From assembly GCA_934899185.1 (NCBI GenBank), contig CAKXYI010000002.1, forward strand, positions 310,001 through 374,000: DNA of 64,000 nt. Direction: 5' to 3'. The position numbers were made by a program, and so were the translations under genes. The notes under the pieces were generated by a model. The model worked only from the letters and a program-made list of their open reading frames with translations. It was not told where the DNA came from and made no database searches. Origin of the DNA: an uncultured Lachnospiraceae bacterium (GTDB taxonomy: Bacteria > Bacillota > Clostridia > Lachnospirales > Lachnospiraceae). Below, in pieces: positions 1 to 7,583 of the stretch (positions are counted from its first letter, which is position 1; every line of letters begins with the position of its first letter).

Positions 1-1
1 C

Positions 2-829
2 CAACATTCCAAGGATTACTCCAACATTGCCGAGATCTTCCGTCCGGGTCATGCTGACTATACCTTCTGGGAAAAGTACGGGATCCGCGATTATCGCGGT
101 GGCGGCAGATCCAGCGGCAGAGAGACGATCGGCAGGGTTGCGGCAGGGGCTGTGGCAGTGCAGATCTTAGAGGCACTGGATATTCATCTGACGACATATA
201 CCAAGTCGATCGGACCGGTCAGCATTTCTTCTTTTGATGCTGATGAGATCAAAAAGAATCCTCTTGCCATGCCGGATGCAGATGCTGCAGAAAAGGCGCA
301 GGAATATCTGGAAGAATGTATCAGCAGACAGGATTCCGCAGGCGGTGTGATCGAATGTTCTATCACAGGGATGCCAGCAGGGATTGGAGAGCCGGTTTTT
401 GATAAATTGGATGCCTCCCTTGCCAAGGCGATGCTTTCCATCGGAGCGGTCAAAGGTTTTGAGATCGGGGATGGATTTGCGGCAGCGACAAGCAATGGAT
501 CGACCAATAATGATGCCTTTGCCATCCGTGAGGGTGCCGTTGTCAAGCAGACAAACCATTCCGGTGGTGTGCTGGGAGGTATGAGTGATGGCGATGAGAT
601 CGTCTTTCGTGTGGCAGTTAAGCCAACGCCATCCATCAGCCGGACGCAAGAGACCGTGGATATCCATGGACAGGAGCAGCAGATCGAGATCCACGGCAGA
701 CATGATCCGGTCATCGTACCGCGGGCAGTCGTTGTTGTAGAGAGCATGGCAGCGATCACTTTAGTGGATGCTCTTTTTGCCAATATGAGCGCTAGGATGG
801 ACGGTATCATAGATTTTTACAAGAAATGA
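2..829 (+). CDS. aroC: Chorismate synthase, 5'-truncated by window edge
   Basis: Catalyses conversion of 5-enolpyruvylshikimate-3-phosphate to chorismate with reduced FMN, the last common step of aromatic amino acid synthesis in the cytoplasm. The frame is open from base 2 with no start in view, so the N-terminal part (roughly a quarter of a normal 360-390 residue protein) lies outside. The visible part begins just before the family signature: RPGHADYTF, then GGGRSSGRET with its arginines and serines, then a normal C-terminal region ending at a TGA. About 275 codons are present. tgt follows 31 bases later on the same strand, so the two may be cotranscribed. Identity is secure from the signature; only the N-terminus is unknown. 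Confidence 0.96.
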   Translation, partial: QHSKDYSNIAEIFRPGHADYTFWEKYGIRDYRGGGRSSGRETIGRVAAGAVAVQILEALDIHLTTYTKSIGPVSISSFDADEIKKNPLAMPDADAAEKAQEYLEECISRQDSAGGVIECSITGMPAGIGEPVFDKLDASLAKAMLSIGAVKGFEIGDGFAAATSNGSTNNDAFAIREGAVVKQTNHSGGVLGGMSDGDEIVFRVAVKPTPSISRTQETVDIHGQEQQIEIHGRHDPVIVPRAVVVVESMAAITLVDALFANMSARMDGIIDFYKK

Positions 830-860
830 CAATCCTATTATATATAGAAAGAAAAGAAAT

Positions 861-1991
861 ATGTATAAAGTTTTAAAAACAGAAGGAAGAGCAAAAAGAG
901 CGACCATGGAGACCGTGCATGGAATCATCCAGACACCGGTCTTTATGAATGTAGGAACGGTTGCAGCGATCAAGGGTGCGGTATCGACAGATGACCTGCA
1001 TGATATTGGTACACAGGTGCAACTGTCCAATACCTATCATTTGCATGTGAGAACCGGAGATAAGACCATCAAGGAACTTGGCGGTCTGCATAAGTTTATG
1101 GTATGGGATCGTCCGATCCTTACCGATTCCGGTGGATTTCAGGTATTCTCCCTGCGGGGACTGCGCAAGATCAAGGAAGAGGGAGTTTACTTCCAGTCAC
1201 ATATTGACGGACACAAGATCTTTATGGGACCGGAAGAAAGTATGCAGATCCAGTCAAATCTGGGATCGACCATCGCCATGGCATTTGACGAATGTCCGAG
1301 CAGCCGTGCAGACAGACAGTATGTGACGGATTCCGTCAATCGTACCACACGCTGGCTTGCCAGATGCAAGGCAGAGATGCAGCGTCTGAATAGTCTAGAT
1401 GATACGATCAACAGGAACCAGTTGCTCTTTGGTATCAATCAGGGGGCTATTTATTCCGATATCCGTATTGAGCAGGCAAAGCAGATCGCAGAGATGAATC
1501 TGGATGGTTATGCTGTGGGCGGACTTGCTGTAGGGGAGTCTCATGAGGAGATGTATCATATCCTGGAGGAGACTGTTCCTTACCTGCCACAGGACAAGCC
1601 AACCTATCTGATGGGTGTTGGTACACCGGCAAATATCTTAGAGGGTGTGGAGCGCGGCATTGATTTCTTCGATTGTGTTTATCCGAGCCGTAATGGTCGC
1701 CATGGACATGTCTATACTGGTCATGGCAAGTTGAATCTTTTCAATCAGAAATACGAAAAGGATATGCGACCGATTGAGGAAGGATGCGGATGCCCTGCAT
1801 GCCGTACCTATTCCAGAGCCTATATCCGTCATTTGCTCAAGGCAAAAGAGATGCTGGGCATGCGCCTTTGCGTGTTGCATAACCTGTATTTCTACAATCA
1901 CATGATGGAAGAGATTCGGGATGCTTTGGATGCTGGAGATTTCGCAGGATACAAGAAACGCAAGTTAGAGGGCATGGAAGCCGGAGAATAA
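861..1991 (+). CDS. tgt: Queuine tRNA-ribosyltransferase (tRNA-guanine transglycosylase)
   Basis: Exchanges guanine-34 of GUN-anticodon tRNAs for a 7-deazaguanine (preQ1 or queuine). The protein is 376 residues, normal for bacterial Tgt. The substrate-binding and catalytic motif DSGGFQ is at about residue 90, the second catalytic region FDCVYPSRNGRHG at about 272, and the C-terminal zinc site CGCPAC with a downstream His at about 305-340. The motif reads YPSR where the usual form is PTR, a conservative change. The ribosome binding site before ATG 861 is weak (AAAGAAAAG). The gene sits between aroC and yajC; a tgt-yajC pair is common in bacteria. queT, behind a preQ1 riboswitch at 23,787, is the other queuosine-related gene here. 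Confidence 0.96.
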   Translation: MYKVLKTEGRAKRATMETVHGIIQTPVFMNVGTVAAIKGAVSTDDLHDIGTQVQLSNTYHLHVRTGDKTIKELGGLHKFMVWDRPILTDSGGFQVFSLRGLRKIKEEGVYFQSHIDGHKIFMGPEESMQIQSNLGSTIAMAFDECPSSRADRQYVTDSVNRTTRWLARCKAEMQRLNSLDDTINRNQLLFGINQGAIYSDIRIEQAKQIAEMNLDGYAVGGLAVGESHEEMYHILEETVPYLPQDKPTYLMGVGTPANILEGVERGIDFFDCVYPSRNGRHGHVYTGHGKLNLFNQKYEKDMRPIEEGCGCPACRTYSRAYIRHLLKAKEMLGMRLCVLHNLYFYNHMMEEIRDALDAGDFAGYKKRKLEGMEAGE

Positions 1992-2034
1992 ATCTAAAAG
2001 TTTTATAAACTAATGGGAAATTATGGACAAATCC

Positions 2035-2063
2035 TTGCGAAATATAGAGGGATTTAGTACAAT
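2035..2063 (+). promoter_or_regulatory. Promoter candidate for yajC
   Basis: TTGCGA (2035-2040), a 17-base spacer, then TACAAT (2058-2063). This matches the housekeeping consensus at 4/6 and 5/6. A small hairpin TGAGGC/GCCTCA (2074-2090) lies in the predicted leader just before the AGGAGG of yajC. This suggests yajC can be transcribed apart from tgt. Confidence 0.5.
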
Positions 2064-2111
2064 AATTAAAGTTTGAGGCATAAAGCCTCATGATTAGGAG
2101 GAATTTTTATC

Positions 2112-2435
2112 ATGAATATTTTAATGAGTTCATCAGCAGGCGGTAATGCTTTGATGCCAATTATCTGGATCGTAATCTTATTTGCATTTATGTATTTCTT
2201 TATGATCCGTCCACAGCAGAAGGAGACCAAGCAGAAAAATGCTATGATGTCATCCCTTGCTGTAGGAGATACCGTTCTTACCACAAGTGGTTTTTATGGT
2301 GTTGTCATCGACATCGCAGAGGATACTGTGATCGTTGAGTTTGGCAGCAACAAGAACTGTCGTATTCCAATGCAGAAGGCTGCTATCTCAGCAGTAGAAA
2401 AGCCGGAAGATGCTGTAGAAAAAGAATCAAAATAA
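2112..2435 (+). CDS. yajC: YajC, Sec translocon accessory membrane subunit
   Basis: Small single-pass protein that associates with SecDF/SecYEG in protein export. It is 107 residues. The N-terminal helix spans about residues 14-34 and ends in FFMIRPQQKE, the family hallmark (RPQ-K after the membrane segment). A small SH3-like beta domain follows, with the VGDTVLTTSGFYG motif at about 56-68. The ribosome binding site is TAGGAGG, 10 bases before the ATG. A perfect terminator follows 16 bases after the stop, so yajC ends the unit. secD/secF, frequent neighbours, are not here. Confidence 0.95.
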   Translation: MNILMSSSAGGNALMPIIWIVILFAFMYFFMIRPQQKETKQKNAMMSSLAVGDTVLTTSGFYGVVIDIAEDTVIVEFGSNKNCRIPMQKAAISAVEKPEDAVEKESK

Positions 2436-2451
2436 GAGATCTGTAAGGTAT

Positions 2452-2489
2452 AAAGAGGTCAGGATGAAAACATCCTGACCTCTTTTTTA
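2452..2489. terminator. Bidirectional rho-independent terminator between yajC and the Xre gene
   Basis: A 13-15 bp perfect stem, AGAGGTCAGGATG (2454-2466), AAAA loop, CATCCTGACCTCT (2471-2483), followed by TTTTTT. A-rich sequence on the other side gives a U-tract in the opposite direction, so it can serve both yajC (+) and the convergent regulator (-). Confidence 0.93.
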
Positions 2490-2828
2490 TGCCTTACTTT
2501 TCAATTGGATCAATGAATTTACATAGGTCTGTAAATGATCTAACTGCTGATTGGAAAGTGTTGAGATGAATCCGATCACTTTTTCCATATCTATGCCGGC
2601 ATCTTTTTCTTCCGAGCCATACAAAAAATAGTCTGCGGACTTGTCAAAGCATTTGCAAAGACTTGCCATTGTCAATATTGACATATTCTTCTTTCCGTTT
2701 TCTAAATCGGAAACATAATTGATGGAGAGATCCATCTTTTCTGCAATCTCGGCCTGTGTCAGTCCAATGGACTTTCTACAGGATCGCATACGCTGTCCGA
2801 TTTCTGTGGCAGATGTCATGTAATTCAC
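2487..2828 (-). CDS. Xre-family helix-turn-helix regulator
   Basis: A 113-residue DNA-binding protein. The Cro/C1-type HTH spans about residues 8-64: IGQRMRSCRKSIGLTQ, then EIAEKMDLSINYVSDLENG as the recognition region, then ILTMASLCKCFDKSADYFLYG, the usual end of this family. A short C-terminal helical tail follows. The start is GTG at 2828 because AAAGGGGG lies 8 bases upstream; the in-frame ATG nine bases later is too far from it. It is transcribed divergently from the polysaccharide operon, with three GGAAAC motifs in the shared 470-base region. I infer it may regulate that operon or itself; no target is proven. Confidence 0.88.
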   Translation of the reverse strand: MNYMTSATEIGQRMRSCRKSIGLTQAEIAEKMDLSINYVSDLENGKKNMSILTMASLCKCFDKSADYFLYGSEEKDAGIDMEKVIGFISTLSNQQLDHLQTYVNSLIQLKSKA

Positions 2829-2985
2829 AGGTCATTCCCCCTTTACATAAAATTTACTCGACTCCCCACTTTCGGAAACACTAAAGATTTCGTGCGTTTC
2901 CAGAAATTACCTTAATCATAAGGGGGAAACATTTAAGGCGGAACAAACTAGAAGAAATGTTAAACCGCCAAGAGCGAAATAAATA

Positions 2986-3014
2986 TAGACAAAAGAATGA
3001 CAAAGGAGTATAAT
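2986..3014 (+). promoter_or_regulatory. Promoter of the polysaccharide operon
   Basis: TAGACA (2986-2991), exactly 17 bases, TATAAT (3009-3014): 5/6 and 6/6 matches to the housekeeping consensus. Start of transcription is expected near 3021. The only other TATAAT nearby (3054-3059) lacks a -35 hexamer. Confidence 0.75.
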
Positions 3015-3184
3015 GAATATCCGAACAGGCGTATATTATAAGAAACTATGAAGTATAATGGAAAATATTGCCAGTTAGGTACGATTGATAAATTACAACT
3101 ATAGTGGGAACGAGAGCCGTGGAGTGTATTAGCAGAGATTATGAAAAAATAGAAAAGTTAAAACTAAACTTAAAAATTTCGAGG

Positions 3185-3214
3185 GGGGGTACTGAGTGCT
3201 CAACCCTTGTTTTA
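3185..3214 (+). terminator. Possible leader hairpin/attenuator before the LCP gene
   Basis: GGGGGT (3185-3190) can pair with ACCCTT (3203-3208, two G-T pairs), with TGA/TCA pairing inside, followed by GTTTTATAG. The stem is short, has a bulge and the T-tract is weak. It may be a conditional terminator or only a stretch of the leader. Confidence 0.25.
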
Positions 3215-3298
3215 TAGATCTGGGAGTTGTGGCGTGCGTAGGAAACTGTGACACGTTATTTGTTATGTATAGAAGACGTTATGCATCAGGTAGGAAAA

Positions 3299-4756
3299 AT
3301 GAAGCAGGAAACAAAGAAAAGAGTCATATTTAAAATTGATATTTTCCTTATCGTCATACAGAGCATAGTAGCAGTCCTATTGGGCATTCAACTGATCCGT
3401 ATGTCTATGATACCGACCATCTATATGTTGCTGTATTTTGCCATTGTACTGGTATTGGATCTGGTTGTGTTTTTCTGTGCCGGGAAAAGAAAAGGCGCAT
3501 ATGTGGGGGTGATCCTGTCTATTATCGTGACGGCAATACTTAGTTATGGAGTTGTGGCGGTCTGGAAGTTAGATAAGACCTTGCAGGATGTGTCTTCGGA
3601 TGAGCAGTTGGAGACTGTGCAGATGTCGGTCTATGTCCGGGTGGATGATGCGGCAGAAGAATTGAAGGATTTAGCAGGTCAGCGTGTCGGATATGTGACT
3701 GACGATGAGGGCGCAGCCAGTGTGCAGAAGGTCGTGGATGAGAAGGTATCCGAAAAAGTATCTTATACAGATTATGAAGATAGTTTCTTTTTGGCGGATG
3801 CACTTTTAAAGTCTGAAGAGCGTGCCATCATTATGAACAGTGCCTATGTGGATGTGATCGCTGATCAGGATGGCTATGAGGATTTTTCCAACGAAATCAA
3901 GGAAATCTATACCATGGAGGTCAAGGTCAAGAGGATCTCACCGGCAGAGAGCAAGAAGCATAAGACCAAATATGAACTGCAATCCGACGAGAATAGTTTT
4001 GTCGTATATATCAGTGGCATCGATATGTGGGGCGGTGTTGGCGCAAGAAGCAGGAGTGATGTCAATATTCTGGCAGTCGTCAATACACAGACCGGCAAGG
4101 TACAACTGATCAATACACCGCGTGACTATTATGTTTATCTTCCAAATCAGGGAGCCAACGATAAATTGACGCATGCAGGTCTCTATGGAGTAGAGAGTTC
4201 TGTGGCGGCACTGGAAAATTTGTATGGCATTAAGATTGATTATTATGTGCGTATGAATTTCAGCGGCTTTGAGGCTGTAATCAATTCTCTTGGCGGCGTG
4301 GATGTCTATTCCACCAATGACTTTACGGTAGATCCGATCAAACACTACAAAGTGGGCTATAACCATTTGAATGGTCTGGAGGCTTTGGCTTTTGCCAGAG
4401 AGCGCCATGCTTTTTCCAATGGGGATGTACAAAGAGGTATCAATCAGATGGAGGTTATCAAGGCTGTGATCCATAAAATGACATCGCCGAGTATTTTGGC
4501 TAATTACAGTGATGTTCTGGATGATGTCAGCGAATGTGTCATGACCGATGTTCCGCCATCGCTCATATATGATCTTGTGCAGTATCAGTTGGCAGGAAAT
4601 GCAAATTGGCAGATTGATAGTTATACCGTTACAGGAACAGGAAATCATCTGACGACTTATTCTATGCCGTCAACAACCTGTTATGTCATGATGCCAAATG
4701 AAGGGGATGTGTCGCAGGCAAAGCAGTTGATCGAGCAGACACTTGCGGCTGAGTAA
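3299..4756 (+). CDS. Wzg/CpsA-type LytR-CpsA-Psr (LCP) membrane protein
   Basis: LCP enzymes move undecaprenyl-linked glycopolymers onto peptidoglycan on the outer face of the membrane. About 485 residues. Three hydrophobic segments lie near the N-terminus (about 9-33, 38-61, 68-90), then an extracytoplasmic accessory domain (about 105-235), then the LCP domain (about 238-395). This three-helix plus accessory-domain plan is that of capsule Wzg/CpsA rather than single-helix LytR. Conserved pieces are SRSDVN, NTPRDYYVYLP, GGVDVY, ALAFARERH and DVQRGINQ, which include the acidic and arginine residues that bind pyrophosphate. The start at ATG 3299 has AGGTAGG four bases upstream; GTG 3248 and ATG 3281 are alternatives. 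First gene of the operon; the GT4 gene begins directly after its stop. Confidence 0.93.
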   Translation: MKQETKKRVIFKIDIFLIVIQSIVAVLLGIQLIRMSMIPTIYMLLYFAIVLVLDLVVFFCAGKRKGAYVGVILSIIVTAILSYGVVAVWKLDKTLQDVSSDEQLETVQMSVYVRVDDAAEELKDLAGQRVGYVTDDEGAASVQKVVDEKVSEKVSYTDYEDSFFLADALLKSEERAIIMNSAYVDVIADQDGYEDFSNEIKEIYTMEVKVKRISPAESKKHKTKYELQSDENSFVVYISGIDMWGGVGARSRSDVNILAVVNTQTGKVQLINTPRDYYVYLPNQGANDKLTHAGLYGVESSVAALENLYGIKIDYYVRMNFSGFEAVINSLGGVDVYSTNDFTVDPIKHYKVGYNHLNGLEALAFARERHAFSNGDVQRGINQMEVIKAVIHKMTSPSILANYSDVLDDVSECVMTDVPPSLIYDLVQYQLAGNANWQIDSYTVTGTGNHLTTYSMPSTTCYVMMPNEGDVSQAKQLIEQTLAAE

Positions 4757-5926
4757 ATGAAAAAAGCATTGTTTGTAACAACGGTCAGTGGCTTTGTGCC
4801 ACAGTTTGAAATGCAGGACGTGCATTTGCTGCAGGATCTGGGATATGAGGTGCATTACGCATCCAATTTCAAAAATCCTGTATATGCATGTGATAGGCAA
4901 GCCTTGGAGGCACAAGGTCTGAGATTACATGATCTGGGGATAGAAAAAAGCCCACTTCAAGTAGGAAAAAATCTACAGGCGATCCATTATCTGCGGCAGA
5001 TCATAGATGATGAAGAGATTGATATGATACATTGCCATACTCCAATGGGCGGTGTTGTGGCACGTGTGGCAGCACATGCCAGCAAAAAAGATCCTTATGT
5101 GATCTATACCGCGCATGGTTTTCATTTTTATAAGGGGGCACCCTTATGGAACTGGCTGAGTTATTACCCGGCAGAAAAATTTTTGGCAAAGTGGACAGAT
5201 GTGCTGATTACCATCAATCGAGAAGATTGTCAGAGAGCTAGGCAGAGTTTTCACCTAAAGAAAAATGGCATGGTAAAGCAGATCCATGGCGTGGGACTGA
5301 ACGGTAAGCGTTTTTGCGTGGATCCGGCGAAAGGTGCGGAGAAAAGAAAAGAACTTGGGATACCGGAAGATGCCTTTCACATTGTAACCTGTGCCGAATT
5401 AAATAAAAACAAGAACCAACGTGTGATCTTGGAGGCAATCGCGAACCTCAAACGGTCTGATATTTATTACAGTCTGTGTGGGGATGGACCGATGGCAGAG
5501 TCCTTACAGGAGTGGATCCGTCAAAGACATTTGGAAAAGCAGGTACAACTGCTGGGATATCGCACGGATGTGGAGGATATCCTACAGACGGCAGATGTTT
5601 TTGCCTTTTCGTCCATCCGGGAGGGATTGGGTATGGCTGCTATAGAGGCTTTGGCTTGTGGAATCCCGGTTGTGGCGGCTGCAAACCGCGGTACAAGAGA
5701 ATATATCAAACATGGTATCAACGGACTTTTGTGTGAAGCGAAGGATGAGGAAGCCTTTCGTCTCGCAATAGAAAAGTTATATATGGATAGAGCCTATTGC
5801 AAGAAAATGGCAAAGCAGTGTCGGGCATCGGTAGAAAAGTTTGACATAGAATTTGTGGCACAGACCATGAATGACATATACAGGCATGCCGATGAGCGGA
5901 TCATCCAACAAAAGAGGGAGCAGTAG
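4757..5926 (+). CDS. Glycosyltransferase family 4 (EpsD-like)
   Basis: Retaining GT-B glycosyltransferase predicted to add a sugar from a nucleotide donor to the lipid-linked repeat on the cytoplasmic face. It is 389 residues. The N-terminal acceptor domain starts MKKALFVTTVSGFVPQFEMQ and contains HCHTPMGGVVARVAA. The donor domain contains the E-x7-E motif EGLGMAAIEALACGIPVVA at about residue 291, the family's nucleotide-sugar site. The N-terminal half resembles the EpsD/PglA-like subgroup of exopolysaccharide loci. The ATG directly follows the TAA of the LCP gene, so translation is coupled. Donor and linkage cannot be read from sequence. Confidence 0.92.
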   Translation: MKKALFVTTVSGFVPQFEMQDVHLLQDLGYEVHYASNFKNPVYACDRQALEAQGLRLHDLGIEKSPLQVGKNLQAIHYLRQIIDDEEIDMIHCHTPMGGVVARVAAHASKKDPYVIYTAHGFHFYKGAPLWNWLSYYPAEKFLAKWTDVLITINREDCQRARQSFHLKKNGMVKQIHGVGLNGKRFCVDPAKGAEKRKELGIPEDAFHIVTCAELNKNKNQRVILEAIANLKRSDIYYSLCGDGPMAESLQEWIRQRHLEKQVQLLGYRTDVEDILQTADVFAFSSIREGLGMAAIEALACGIPVVAAANRGTREYIKHGINGLLCEAKDEEAFRLAIEKLYMDRAYCKKMAKQCRASVEKFDIEFVAQTMNDIYRHADERIIQQKREQ

Positions 5927-5928
5927 TT

Positions 5929-6834
5929 ATGCCAGAAATATCCGTCATTATGGGTGTATATAATCAATTCAATAAAGAAGAGTTAATGACCGCAGTCGAT
6001 TCCATACTCCATCAGACCTTTCAGGATCTGGAATTTATCATCTATGATGATGGATCGCATCCGGAAGCAGCGGCATTGCTGAAAGAGGTCAGCAAGCGGG
6101 ATGAAAGGATCCTATTGATCGGTCAGAATGAGAATCATGGTCTGGCATTTTCCTTAAATGCATGTATCGATGTGGCACGGGGAAAGTACATAGCGCGTAT
6201 GGATGCAGACGATATTTCCTATCCGACGCGTCTGGAAAAACAAAGAAGGTTTCTGGAAGAACATCCGGAGTATGGCTGGGTAGGAAGCAATATAGATGTG
6301 TTTGATGAAAATGGGATCTGGGGGAGTAGACAGATGCCTGCTTATCCGGAAGAAAAAGATTATCTCCGATTTTCGCCCTATGCACACCCGACGGTTATGT
6401 ATCGTGCATCTATTTTTGATTGCAATGCCGGATATGTTGTTTCCAAGGAAACCTTGCGCTGCGAGGATTACGAAATCTTTATGCGGCTGCGTGAGGCGGG
6501 GCTCAAAGGTGCCAATTTACAGGAAGAGTTGCTTTGTTATCGGGAAGGAAAAGAATCCTATAAAAAGAGAACCTTAGAACATCGATGGAACGAGGCAAAA
6601 TGCAGATATCGTAACTTTAAAAAGTTGGGAATCTTATTTCCAAAAGGCTGGCTGTTTGTGATTCGACCCTTGGTTGCCTGTCTTGTACCGGCAAGTTTAC
6701 TTCGGTGGTACAAACGCAGAGAGGCTTCCGGGCACAAGGAGGACAGTCGAAAAGGAGTGGAAGTGTATGAAGAAAAAAATAGTACTTATGTTGATACTGA
6801 CTGTATCGGTCATGCAGGTGGGAGCCTGCGGTAA
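5929..6834 (+). CDS. Glycosyltransferase family 2
   Basis: Inverting GT-A glycosyltransferase of 301 residues. The opening PEISVIMGVYNQ is the GT2 nucleotide-binding start. The metal-binding motif is MDADDISYPTRLEKQ at about 87-101, and the acceptor region includes RCEDYEIFMRL near 183. There is no long C-terminal membrane anchor, though a hydrophobic stretch near 245-262 may associate with the membrane. Its last 68 bases overlap the signal peptide of the following lipoprotein gene in another frame, giving an atypical C-terminal tail (after about residue 270). That tail could be a recent extension after loss of an earlier stop. Starts 2 bases after the GT4 stop. Confidence 0.92.
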   Translation: MPEISVIMGVYNQFNKEELMTAVDSILHQTFQDLEFIIYDDGSHPEAAALLKEVSKRDERILLIGQNENHGLAFSLNACIDVARGKYIARMDADDISYPTRLEKQRRFLEEHPEYGWVGSNIDVFDENGIWGSRQMPAYPEEKDYLRFSPYAHPTVMYRASIFDCNAGYVVSKETLRCEDYEIFMRLREAGLKGANLQEELLCYREGKESYKKRTLEHRWNEAKCRYRNFKKLGILFPKGWLFVIRPLVACLVPASLLRWYKRREASGHKEDSRKGVEVYEEKNSTYVDTDCIGHAGGSLR

Positions 6835-7570
6835 GACCAAGGATTTTTCTGCCTATCGGAAGATGACGGATTTGAACAGTACGGCACAGAATATGACGAT
6901 TGCCAAGGTCGAGAGTGGGCAGAATGTGACGCAGGCGGAGGCGACAGGAGAGGAGAGCGTTGACGCGCGGACTTTGCTGGCGGATACCTTTGTTTTTAGT
7001 AAGCCGGATCTGGATGCAACCATGATCGGTGTGCTTGGCAATGGTCGCAGTGTGGATGTGATCGGCAGATTGGCAGACGGTGCATGGTACAAGATTGTTT
7101 ATAGCGGCAGGATTGCCTATGTTCCTGCCATGGTCGTTCAGGAGAAAACAAATGAGACTGTTGTCTCCCAGGATGTAACGACGAATGGACAGACCACCCA
7201 ACAGGGAACAGCAGCAGGTAATACCATCAGTCCGGCACAGACAGGTCAGGGAATCGGTACGACACAGATCGGTGGCAGCACTAATACAACAACAAACGGA
7301 AATAATGCGGGCAATGAGGGCATGGGCAATAGTAACGCAGGTGGTGCAGACACCGGCAATAGCAGTACCGGAGGAAGCACCAATAATGGCACGACCGGTG
7401 GCAATGCCTCTACAGGCGGAGACAATGGTGGAACGGTTACGCCAAGTGAGCCGACGATGCCTAGTCAACCGGAAACGCCGAGCCAGCCGGAGACACCGTC
7501 AGTACCGGACACACCGAGCGAGCCGGAGGTGACACCGGAGGCGCAGGCGATCACGGAGACTGTATTCTAG
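6767..7570 (+). CDS. Lipoprotein with SH3-like domain and low-complexity wall-spanning tail
   Basis: Predicted 267-residue surface lipoprotein. The signal peptide MKKKIVLMLILTVSV is followed by a lipobox-like VGAC, lipidated Cys at about 21. A bacterial SH3-type domain covers about 78-128 (VFSKPDLDATMIGVLGNGR, then GAWYKIVYSGRIAYV), the kind that binds peptidoglycan cross-bridges. After it comes a Thr/Gly/Asn/Gln-rich segment (about 130-220), then repeated P-S-Q-P-E-T units (about 225-260). The start at 6767 is chosen because AAAGGAG lies 9 bases upstream and the signal peptide begins there; longer in-frame readings overlap the GT2 gene. In the operon it may anchor or space the export complex through the wall (inference). 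Confidence 0.85.
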   Translation: MKKKIVLMLILTVSVMQVGACGKTKDFSAYRKMTDLNSTAQNMTIAKVESGQNVTQAEATGEESVDARTLLADTFVFSKPDLDATMIGVLGNGRSVDVIGRLADGAWYKIVYSGRIAYVPAMVVQEKTNETVVSQDVTTNGQTTQQGTAAGNTISPAQTGQGIGTTQIGGSTNTTTNGNNAGNEGMGNSNAGGADTGNSSTGGSTNNGTTGGNASTGGDNGGTVTPSEPTMPSQPETPSQPETPSVPDTPSEPEVTPEAQAITETVF

Positions 7571-7583
7571 GAAAGAAAGTGAC

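Larger units (their letters stand above)
2829..3298 (+). other. Intergenic region and operon leader with inverted GGAAAC motifs
   Basis: This 470-base stretch has no convincing gene. It holds GGAAAC at 2874-2879 and its inverse GTTTCC at 2896-2901 (16 bases between), a third GGAAAC at 2925-2930, the consensus promoter at 2986-3014, and a leader of about 230-280 bases before the first LCP start. A G-run (3182-3189) begins a possible hairpin near its end. The GGAAAC copies lie 56-112 bases upstream of the -35 hexamer and could be operator half-sites for the divergent Xre protein (inference). Confidence 0.5.

Noticed and set aside
3015..3247. Known metabolite riboswitch in the polysaccharide leader
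   Set aside because: I looked for c-di-GMP, glycine, SAM and other familiar cores and saw none. It is left as an unclassified leader.
3938..4648. Open frame of 236 codons on the minus strand
   Set aside because: Lies fully opposite the LCP domain, with Cys/His/Ile-rich composition typical of antisense frames.
6617..7468. Long open frame of 283 codons on the minus strand
   Set aside because: Opposite the lipoprotein gene; low-complexity mirror of the Thr/Gly-rich coding repeats, with no family resemblance or ribosome binding site.
7430..7540. Tandem repeat looking like a short CRISPR or minisatellite
   Set aside because: It is in-frame coding repeat (P-S-Q-P-E-T units) of the lipoprotein tail, with no spacers.
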